Positions 7,401 to 13,143 of a stretch of DNA of 13,143 nucleotides are shown piece after piece (within the stretch, counting starts at the first letter, position 1; the number at the start of each line of letters is the position of its first letter). This DNA comes from Euryarchaeota archaeon UBA250. GTDB lineage: Archaea > Thermoplasmatota > Poseidoniia > Poseidoniales > Thalassarchaeaceae. The DNA lies in the NCBI GenBank assembly GCA_002504845.1, contig DATW01000002.1, positions 3,362-16,504 of the forward strand, given 5' to 3'. Both the position numbers and the translations under genes were made by a program. Below the pieces are notes generated by a model that was not told the DNA's origin, made no database searches, and saw nothing but the letters and a program-made list of their open reading frames with translations.

Positions 7401-7934
7401 CTATCCCTCCAATATTTTTAGCGCCATACTCAGAACTTCTGACTCGCCCAAGTCATCCGCTTCGATTACGTGGGTGTAGGGCGTCATGTCGTCTAGGCCT
7501 ATCCCATATAGCGATTGATACCTGTGTTGATCGTCTCGATGTCTATTGGCTGCACGTTGAAAATTTTCGCCATATGTGCCGCCATCCCTCTTCATCAATC
7601 TCTTAGCTCGCTCTTCTATGGATGTGGAAATGTGTATTCTTGGTACATTAGGAGCGATCTCCATGGCCCACCACGCCGCTAATCTGCTCTCTATAATATC
7701 GGGCCCACTCATATCGGCCATTTTCAATTTTAATTGTTCATCAAGCAGCCTATCGACATCAAGGTCCTCTCGACATAACTCGCTAAACTCTTCTACAGTC
7801 AGGCCTCTTTCTTTTGCCTGTTCTCTGAATACTTCTCCGCCATTAAGACTCGACCAATTACGATTTTTACATATACCTTCGACGAGGGTACTTGTTCCAC
7901 TTCCTGGAGGGCCGCTTATCGTTGCTTGGAGCAC
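7401..7934 (-). CDS. cmk: Cytidylate kinase, archaeal type
   Basis: Phosphorylates CMP/dCMP with ATP for pyrimidine nucleotide recycling. The 177-aa protein begins with a P-loop (ISGPPGSGTSTL, glycine-rich loop at 8-16). It then has the archaeal-type NMP-binding region (NGGEVFREQAKERGLTVEEF), the conserved ESRLAAWWA segment (84-92), and a lid region with RAKRLMKRDGG and RYQSLYGI. This short single-domain form is the archaeal cytidylate kinase family, usually encoded beside DUF106 and cbf5, as here. The start is GTG 7934, immediately after the TAG stop of the DUF106 gene with no gap; a GGAG precedes it at short (4-base) spacing. The stop lies one base before the truB TTG, so the two are tightly coupled. 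Confidence 0.93.
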   Translation of the reverse strand: MLQATISGPPGSGTSTLVEGICKNRNWSSLNGGEVFREQAKERGLTVEEFSELCREDLDVDRLLDEQLKLKMADMSGPDIIESRLAAWWAMEIAPNVPRIHISTSIEERAKRLMKRDGGTYGENFQRAANRHRDDQHRYQSLYGIGLDDMTPYTHVIEADDLGESEVLSMALKILEG

Positions 7935-8837
7935 CTATCTCCACTCCTCTAGGCAAACGCGGCAGCGCAAGGATCCCCTAGAGGTCTTATGAGCCCCCTT
8001 ATTGCCACAGGAAGGACAACTATCCACCGATGGCCGAGAGGAAGATGACTTGTTACTCGATTTCGAGGCCCCCGCCCTTCTTGTGCTGCGTGCTTTAGAA
8101 GTTGAACGCTGCCCTCTAGATCTACCTTCAGCCGGACGCTTGTCTTCCAGGAGGTGCAAGAGTGGTTCAGGTATCGTGGTGCCACCAAGAACAAGTTTGT
8201 GTCTGGCCAGTCTGAAGATTTTGATGTGGCGATCTATGATACGCCCGAAAGGCGCACTGAGGCTTATGTAGATAGCAACCCAAGCAGGGAAAATCCACAT
8301 CACTCTATCTTCAAGGCCCCAAGTAGGATTCCACGGGAGGCTGACGTATGTGACTCTGAAACCCTCAACAGAGTATCCAATCCACGTGAATATGCCGATT
8401 ACGAATACTATTGTGTACATCATGGGGCGCATCGTCATGGATGTCATCTTGGCACTTTCAGGAGTCATTTCCATTTGGAGACGGTTCATTTTCTCTATTC
8501 TGGCAGTATCTCTCGATTGTCTCGCATCCATCAACTGCTTACGTATTTCACGACTCCTGTGAGATAAATGCAATTGAATAATCGGGTCCATGAAAACTCC
8601 TCTAATTGCTGTATTGATGACCATCATGGTAGTTCCTACAAGAAATACTGTCAGAACGAAGTATTCGCCGTCATACGGCAATACGGGTTCAATGACCGCC
8701 CCTGCCGCATCAGCTAAGCCAACTCTGATCCCTTCATTAATGCTCAAAATTACCATTAATCCAAGTAAAACCAGCATCGGCATCATCATTCCAGATAATG
8801 CCTGTGCTTGCGCATCACTCGCGCTAGACTGTGCCAT
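7935..8837 (-). CDS. DUF106 (EMC3/TMCO1-like) membrane protein with C-terminal zinc ribbon
   Basis: A 300-aa integral membrane protein of the DUF106 family, which belongs with EMC3, TMCO1 and YidC/Oxa1 in the insertase superfamily that places proteins into membranes. Hydrophobic segments lie near residues 16-33, 58-76, 138-155 and 177-196. A charged, probably coiled-coil cytosolic stretch (about 90-125, SHRSREIRKQLMDARQSRDT) follows the second, as in EMC3. After the core comes a tail unusual for the family: a Lys/Arg/Ser-rich linker (about 232-270) and a four-Cys zinc ribbon (Cys274, Cys277, Cys292, Cys295; SCPSCGNK...RCRVC). The basic tail could contact ribosomal RNA (inference). ATG 8837 has a GGAGGG Shine-Dalgarno about 8 bases upstream. 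It lies 37 bases downstream of the 691-aa protein gene. Confidence 0.9.
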   Translation of the reverse strand: MAQSSASDAQAQALSGMMMPMLVLLGLMVILSINEGIRVGLADAAGAVIEPVLPYDGEYFVLTVFLVGTTMMVINTAIRGVFMDPIIQLHLSHRSREIRKQLMDARQSRDTARIEKMNRLQMEMTPESAKMTSMTMRPMMYTIVFVIGIFTWIGYSVEGFRVTYVSLPWNPTWGLEDRVMWIFPAWVAIYISLSAPFGRIIDRHIKIFRLARHKLVLGGTTIPEPLLHLLEDKRPAEGRSRGQRSTSKARSTRRAGASKSSNKSSSSRPSVDSCPSCGNKGAHKTSRGSLRCRVCLEEWR

Positions 8838-8874
8838 GTCTCTTTCCCTCCGACCATTAGAATGAACGCTTCGG

Positions 8875-10950
8875 TCATTCCTCCTCTTCAGAGGCTACTG
8901 ATTCGTGTGCTGATGTCTCTGCGCAATTGACACAAATCAGCCCTCCTGAGGGAATATCCCCGCCGCAAACCGCGCAAACAGGTACCGGCACCTCTAGATT
9001 TTCTTCAATTCCATGAATCCACTCCCCATCTTCTCCGAACCATTTTGGGAGATTTGGCTCCACCTCTGCTTCTTCTCCGAATTCCGCTCCCAACGAACCT
9101 TCTGCTTCTGGATCCGCAGACAAGTCCTCAGATTCGATTAGAGCCACGACTTCAATGCTTTCTCCACATTCCACTCTTCCAACACCCCATCGATGAATTT
9201 CCGACCGGTCATTTTTCGAAGAAGAATGATTCACTTCGATGATTCTGCCTGTTGTAACCGATACCTCGCTCGATAACATCTCGAACTCTAGGGCAATCGA
9301 ATCCAAGATCGTCACATCTTCTAGGGGCGTATCGGATGTATTAGTGAACAAAAGACGAATCTCATGTTGTCCGAGCTCAGGTCCCGGGAATATGGACTTT
9401 CCAGTCCGAACCTCCCTTCGTTGCGTAACTACGCTGATTGCTGGAATTTTTACACACTCTCTTGTTATCACCGGTCCGTGGCGTTCCGAAGAAAGATCAG
9501 CCCGACAAGGAGACCCAATCGGCACCCCTGTTGCAGCCGGATCAGAAGCAGTAGCGGGGTATCTGATTGTCAGTACTTCACCCGGTTGAAGTGCGATAGG
9601 CGAGGTTGTCCCTATGAGGAGCTGTATCGTATGCCCGTGTCCAGCGACCTCTTCGACAGTAAGGGTTCGACCATCGACAATATCGAGCCTCATATTTTCC
9701 ATATCTACCGCCCTTGAACCTATCTCGACAGAGATATCTGAAAGTTTGACCTTCTCAAAAATCGGCGGGAGGTCATCTACCATCCGAAGCAGGTTTATGG
9801 TCGCACTACCCACATTCTCGATCTTCATCTTCGTTTGTACGACGTCTTCAGTGTATGATCGAATACGAGATCTCGCATATCCCTTCTCAACTCTGGCATC
9901 GACTATGGGGAGGGATTTCGATCTAAGAATTACAGAGCCGGTCGAACCAATGTCTATTGCAGGAGCGACAGATGACTGAATTCTCTGTGTGAATCGAGGG
10001 CGCTCATTCGAGGCATATGGGACAGATTGAGATTCCCACTTCGCCATCGGTCTGACCACTTCCCTCATGCCACTTATTGAAAGAAGAGGCTCTTCCCTCC
10101 CTACAACCTCCATCGAAGCCGACTCCATTGTGAGTGAGAAACTAGATGCATTCTCAAAGGAGCATACACAACCCCATTCTCCGGGTCTCTCTCCTTCAGT
10201 GGCTGTCACGTAGGAGACATGACGAGTTGATGCCCGGAGCGATGTCGGCACCAGCGTGGATAGCAGACCAGGACTTCTGTATGTCGCAGATATCTCGCCA
10301 GAGCCAATTGTCTGGGTGGAACTGATGTTGATTTTAGGCTCCAAATCGAGACTTTTCACTTCATTGACTTCGAGCCTAGGGATTTTCCAGATAAGGGCGT
10401 CTTCAGATATTGAATACCCTAGATCGGGGGTAAACTCCCATTCCAAGGGTATGGAACGGACAATTTCGATGTCTATAAGCGATTCAGATCCGACATTCTC
10501 GACTTCGATTCTAACTTTAACTGGATGAGGTTCATTCGTGTAAGGGAGAGAGATAGATGGAAAATCATCACGAACAGGCTCGCTGTCAATGATTTCTCGA
10601 ATTGAAAGTAAGGGTTCAGGATTAGCCGTATAACGCGTGAGGTGCGAGGAATCGGGTTGGATTTCTCTTAGCTTTATGACATCTTCATCCATGGACGTGA
10701 GATTAGTTCCATCGAGATGTAGAGACACCCCCCATATACGATCCACTGTACTGGGATTCAGTATTTCGACGCTTCCATCTATATCTCTTGATTCAATCAT
10801 GCCTTCCGAATCTATCACTGTACGCTCTATTTCACGAATTCGACATATGACAGCATCCCCATCCGTTGGTAACGAGTCTGATAGGGGCGATCTAACAGCC
10901 TCTTTCGAGGGAACTACAAACTCGGAATCGTCCTCCATTAGAACGTCCAC
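8875..10950 (-). CDS. 691-aa cytoplasmic beta-repeat protein with C-terminal zinc ribbon, unknown function
   Basis: I do not recognise this protein as a named family. It has no signal peptide and no membrane helix, so it is predicted cytoplasmic. At least five segments share an Ig/DUF11-like pattern, strand-Asn-x-gap-strand: VEILNPSTVDRIWGVSL (61), VRIEVENVGSESLIDIEI (146), CVCSFENASSFSLTM (261), MKIENVGSATINLLRMVDDLP (375) and IRLLFTNTSDTPLEDVTILD (531). DUF11/CARDB-type domains are usually extracellular, so the lack of an export signal is odd. Residues about 606-656 are strongly acidic, followed by a zinc ribbon (Cys659, Cys662, Cys673, Cys676) and an acidic tail ending SEEEE. The start is GTG 10950 with GAGG five bases upstream; an ATG four codons in is the alternative. 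It leads the operon with DUF106, cmk and truB, which suggests a role linked to membrane insertion or translation. Confidence 0.85.
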   Translation of the reverse strand: MDVLMEDDSEFVVPSKEAVRSPLSDSLPTDGDAVICRIREIERTVIDSEGMIESRDIDGSVEILNPSTVDRIWGVSLHLDGTNLTSMDEDVIKLREIQPDSSHLTRYTANPEPLLSIREIIDSEPVRDDFPSISLPYTNEPHPVKVRIEVENVGSESLIDIEIVRSIPLEWEFTPDLGYSISEDALIWKIPRLEVNEVKSLDLEPKINISSTQTIGSGEISATYRSPGLLSTLVPTSLRASTRHVSYVTATEGERPGEWGCVCSFENASSFSLTMESASMEVVGREEPLLSISGMREVVRPMAKWESQSVPYASNERPRFTQRIQSSVAPAIDIGSTGSVILRSKSLPIVDARVEKGYARSRIRSYTEDVVQTKMKIENVGSATINLLRMVDDLPPIFEKVKLSDISVEIGSRAVDMENMRLDIVDGRTLTVEEVAGHGHTIQLLIGTTSPIALQPGEVLTIRYPATASDPAATGVPIGSPCRADLSSERHGPVITRECVKIPAISVVTQRREVRTGKSIFPGPELGQHEIRLLFTNTSDTPLEDVTILDSIALEFEMLSSEVSVTTGRIIEVNHSSSKNDRSEIHRWGVGRVECGESIEVVALIESEDLSADPEAEGSLGAEFGEEAEVEPNLPKWFGEDGEWIHGIEENLEVPVPVCAVCGGDIPSGGLICVNCAETSAHESVASEEEE

Positions 10951-10990
10951 CTGTGCCTCACTGCTGACAGGTCGGCGATGAACCTTCGGA

Positions 10991-10998
10991 CTATACGC
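10991..10998. promoter_or_regulatory. Candidate shared TATA element of a divergent promoter
   Basis: CTATACGC on the + strand reads GCGTATAG on the minus strand. For the minus operon it lies about 45 bases before GTG 10950, giving a leader of about 18 bases that still contains the GAGG site. For the + strand it would start transcription near 11018, leaving a leader of nearly 50 bases before ATG 11066. It is the best TATA-like element in the 115-base divergent region; the minus-strand geometry fits better. Confidence 0.4.
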
Positions 10999-11065
10999 AT
11001 TGATTCCGAGTGATGTTGAAGTGCTTGACTGTTGTCGACGTCATGTGAGTACCCAAGATGGAACC

Positions 11066-11890
11066 ATGCCCCCAGTAGTATTCGTTGTCGGAACCGCTGG
11101 AGCCGGAAAAAGCTCTCTCGTTACAGCATTTCAGAGGTGGGCAAGATTTCTGGAGGTGGATGTCCTTGCGATCAATCTGGATCCGGGTGCTGAGAGTATG
11201 AAGTACGATCCAGAGTTTGATGTGAGAGACCTGGTCACCATCTCTGATGTAATGCACGAGTATGACTTAGGCCCGAACGGCGCCCAGATACTGGCTGCAG
11301 ACTTAGTAGCAGCTCAGGCTGAAGATGTGTTTGAGGAAATAGAGGGCGTTTCAGGAGACATCCTGATAATAGATACTCCTGGGCAGGTTGAGCTTTTTGC
11401 ATTCAGGGAAGCATCAAGCCATCTAGTACAAGTTCTCGGTCAAGGTATGGCCTGTCTCGTATTTCTTTTTGACCCCATGCTCTCACAAACACCCAGTGGA
11501 TTTGTTTCTCAGATGCTTCTTTCTTCGATCGTCCATTTCAGGCTGGGACTGCCCACTGCTAACTTCTTGTCCAAATCAGACTTACTCGAACCAGAAGTAC
11601 TTGAGCGGATAATGGAATGGGGTCAAAATCTCGATGTTCTCGAGGCAGCTCTGTATGAAGAATCGACATCCCAGAGAATGGATGCTGCCACTACCGGACA
11701 ACGTTCTGAATTTGCCATAGGACAGCTCAGGATGATGCAGCATGCTTCCATTGTGCCGGGTCTAGTACCTCTTTCCAGTGAAAGCGAGGAGGGCCTAGCG
11801 GATGTGCTTTCCTTCGCTCAGAATGTATTTGGCGGCATGTCAGATGCAAGAGATGGATTTGCAGGAGATATAGAACATGAAATCGGTTGA
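11066..11890 (+). CDS. GPN-loop GTPase
   Basis: A 274-aa GTPase of the GPN-loop (XAB1/ATP_bind_1) family. In eukaryotes the homologues assemble RNA polymerase II; the archaeal single-copy relatives are dimeric GTPases of uncertain role. Visible motifs are P-loop GTAGAGKS (9-16), a DLDPGAE-like switch segment (NLDPGAESMKY, 37-47), the diagnostic GPN insertion (DLGPNGAQ, Gly69-Pro70-Asn71), DTPGQVELFAF (103-113) for the G3 switch, and SKSD (169-172) for guanine recognition. ATG 11066 is chosen because it begins right at the P-loop strand; the upstream in-frame TTG 11000 and GTG 11045 would add residues unlike the family. The 3' end overlaps the carbamoyltransferase start by 14 bases, so the two are cotranscribed and probably translationally coupled. 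Confidence 0.93.
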   Translation: MPPVVFVVGTAGAGKSSLVTAFQRWARFLEVDVLAINLDPGAESMKYDPEFDVRDLVTISDVMHEYDLGPNGAQILAADLVAAQAEDVFEEIEGVSGDILIIDTPGQVELFAFREASSHLVQVLGQGMACLVFLFDPMLSQTPSGFVSQMLLSSIVHFRLGLPTANFLSKSDLLEPEVLERIMEWGQNLDVLEAALYEESTSQRMDAATTGQRSEFAIGQLRMMQHASIVPGLVPLSSESEEGLADVLSFAQNVFGGMSDARDGFAGDIEHEIG

Positions 11891-12836
11891 TTACCCCCGG
11901 AATCTACTTTCAATTGACGATTTTGATGATTGCTTCTCAGACGTAGTTAAGTGGGCAATATCCTACAAAATGGATGAAGAAGCGCAACGTGACTTCAAAC
12001 CTCTAGATGGGATGGCTATTGGGTCGATCTATGAAAAGCCCTCAACCAGAACAAGAGTCTCATTTGAAGTTGGAATTACGCGACTCGGCGGACAACCTCT
12101 GACACTTTCAAAGAACGATATCCAACTTGGCTCTTCGGAATCTGTTGCAGATACTGCAGCGGTCCTATCGAGATATTTGGATGGAATTACATACAGGTGT
12201 TTCGGACATGATGCAGTCTCTGAATTAGCGGAGCATGCAACTGTTCCAGTGATCAATGCACTGAGCGACTTACATCATCCCTGCCAGGCTGCAGCAGATA
12301 TGATGACTATATTGGAAAAAAGGAAACCAGATCAAGGACACATAGCATGGGTGGGGGACGGCAATAATGTTCTGCATGATCTAATGCTCGCTGCTGCGAT
12401 GTGTGGGTTCGATATTTTCTATGCAACGCCGGAAGGATTCGAACCAAATCCGGAAGTACTGGACAGAGCCCGTCGTATTTCGGCCGAAAACGGCTCCAAG
12501 ATATTGGGTACAAATGATCCGTTTGAAGCCGTCACCAATGCAGGTGTGATTTACACCGACGTGTTTGTATCGATGGGTGAGGAGCACCTTGATGAGAAAT
12601 CTGATGCATTCCAAGGTTTCCAGGTGAACGAATTCCTCGTCTCAAATGCCAGACCAGATTACATGTTCTTACATTGTCTCCCAGCACACAGGGGAGACGA
12701 GGTGACTGACGAAGTTATCGATTCGCCCAACAGCGCTGTTTTTGACCAAGCGGAGAATAGGATGTGGGCTCAGATGTCAATCCTGACATTGCTCTGCAAT
12801 GAGCCCGCATGGGCTACTTACAGGGACCTAGTCTAA
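11877..12836 (+). CDS. argF: Ornithine carbamoyltransferase
   Basis: Makes citrulline from ornithine and carbamoyl phosphate in arginine synthesis, in the cytoplasm. The 319-aa length is typical. The carbamoyl-phosphate loop STRTR (56-60, within EKPSTRTRVSFEVG), HPCQ (134-137) and the ornithine-site signatures DVFVSMGEE (228-236) and HCLPAHRG (266-273) are all intact. STRTR together with the SMG loop separates it from aspartate carbamoyltransferase and fits ornithine over other amine substrates, although substrate is assigned by motif only. ATG 11877 lies inside the GPN GTPase gene with a GGAG about 9 bases upstream. No other arginine gene is visible nearby, so its partnership with a GTPase gene looks like operon packing. 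Its TAA overlaps the stop of the convergent prenyltransferase gene. Confidence 0.96.
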   Translation: MKSVDYPRNLLSIDDFDDCFSDVVKWAISYKMDEEAQRDFKPLDGMAIGSIYEKPSTRTRVSFEVGITRLGGQPLTLSKNDIQLGSSESVADTAAVLSRYLDGITYRCFGHDAVSELAEHATVPVINALSDLHHPCQAAADMMTILEKRKPDQGHIAWVGDGNNVLHDLMLAAAMCGFDIFYATPEGFEPNPEVLDRARRISAENGSKILGTNDPFEAVTNAGVIYTDVFVSMGEEHLDEKSDAFQGFQVNEFLVSNARPDYMFLHCLPAHRGDEVTDEVIDSPNSAVFDQAENRMWAQMSILTLLCNEPAWATYRDLV

Positions 12837-13143
12837 CCGATGATTATGGCACTGGCTATTACCCCAATCATCGAAATCTGAAGAGACCTCTTGATTAGCC
12901 TCTGTGCAGCACGATCCTCTCCAATGAAGAGTTTCGATTTAACCAACATCAAAAGAAGGCCTCCAGGAGATACTAGAATCGCATGTTCTGTTGGAAAAAC
13001 CTCCAGAATAAACGGTAAGAACAGAGAAACGAAGGCAGCCATGGTGAAAATCCATGCGATCGATCGGGCATTGTCCACGCCGATACTTCTCGGGATAGTG
13101 TTGCGATCAATATCGCCTTCCATGTCTTCTATATCTTTGATAA
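12833..13143 (-). CDS. UbiA-family prenyltransferase, 5'-truncated by window edge
   Basis: Only the C-terminal 102 residues are in the window; the frame stays open to the edge, so ATG 13123 is internal. The first visible residues, IKDIEDMEGDIDRNTIPRSI, match the second Asp-rich motif of UbiA prenyltransferases (KD-I-x-D-x-x-GD-x-x-x-x-TLP), which binds Mg-diphosphate. Three hydrophobic segments follow (AWIFTMAAFVSLFLPFILEV; ILVSPGGLLLMLV; ISMIGVIASAIIIG). In an archaeon the likeliest member is digeranylgeranylglyceryl phosphate synthase, which adds the second geranylgeranyl chain to the ether-lipid backbone, because that group favours this KDIEDxxGD wording. Quinone or chlorophyll-type UbiA enzymes cannot be excluded from this fragment. 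Its TAG and the argF TAA overlap tail to tail. Confidence 0.85.
   Translation of the reverse strand, partial: IKDIEDMEGDIDRNTIPRSIGVDNARSIAWIFTMAAFVSLFLPFILEVFPTEHAILVSPGGLLLMLVKSKLFIGEDRAAQRLIKRSLQISMIGVIASAIIIG

Noticed and set aside
8154..8567. Long + strand ORF of 137 codons opposite the DUF106 gene
   Set aside because: It is antisense to a well-supported membrane protein gene, with no recognisable domain or Shine-Dalgarno.
9239..9979. Several + strand ORFs opposite the 691-aa gene
   Set aside because: Ser/Arg/Pro-rich low-information products mirroring the coding strand; the minus frame has coherent repeats, a zinc ribbon and a Shine-Dalgarno.
11000..11065. TTG/GTG-initiated extension of the GPN GTPase
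   Set aside because: The extra residues are unlike the family and overlap the promoter region; ATG 11066 begins at the P-loop strand.
1..13143. CRISPR arrays, insertion sequences, integrase or phage genes
   Set aside because: No regularly spaced direct repeats, transposase motifs or terminal inverted repeats were seen; gene content is housekeeping.

Overview
The window looks like archaeal chromosome, most likely a marine Thermoplasmatota lineage such as Marine Group II (Poseidoniales). Indicators seen in the sequence are an archaeal Cbf5-type TruB with a PUA domain, an archaeal-type cytidylate kinase, a DUF106/EMC3-like membrane protein, a GPN-loop GTPase, a UbiA-family prenyltransferase of the kind used for ether-lipid synthesis, and TATA-like boxes instead of bacterial -35/-10 pairs. 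Many starts carry GGAG/GAGG Shine-Dalgarno sites, and GTG or TTG starts are common. The lineage assignment is inference; no 16S or marker phylogeny is possible here.

Bases 1-3756 (+ strand) read as one compact operon: a 5'-truncated HEAT-repeat protein, an unrecognised basic 94-aa protein, a DEAD-box RNA helicase with a DbpA-type C-terminal RNA-binding domain, a TusA-like sulfur carrier, and GTP cyclohydrolase II (RibA). The first four genes overlap or are separated by fewer than 20 bases. A tRNA-His gene (- strand) ends 2 bases past the ribA stop. Divergent from that tRNA, at 3935-6274, is a large secreted, C-terminally membrane-anchored protein with beta-sandwich (cadherin/CARDB-like) domains. 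The following 153-base gap (6275-6427) holds a TATA box, a Shine-Dalgarno site and a possible 23-codon gene.

Bases 6428-10950 (- strand) are a four-gene operon, in transcription order: a 691-aa cytoplasmic beta-repeat protein with a C-terminal zinc ribbon, a DUF106 (EMC3/Oxa1-superfamily) membrane protein that also ends in a zinc ribbon, cytidylate kinase, and Cbf5/TruB. DUF106-cmk-cbf5 is the conserved core of the euryarchaeal secY-adk-DUF106-L34e-cmk-L14e-cbf5 neighbourhood, here without the two ribosomal proteins and with the unusual 691-aa gene at its head.

Bases 11066-12836 (+ strand) carry a GPN-loop GTPase overlapping by 14 bases an ornithine carbamoyltransferase. A convergent UbiA-family prenyltransferase, truncated by the window edge, overlaps the end of the carbamoyltransferase gene by 4 bases.

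Most genes are housekeeping. The parts that are hardest to explain, and the best candidates for undescribed biology, are the 691-aa zinc-ribbon protein paired with the zinc-ribbon DUF106 protein, the 94-aa protein ahead of the helicase, and the small promoter-equipped ORF at 6353-6424.
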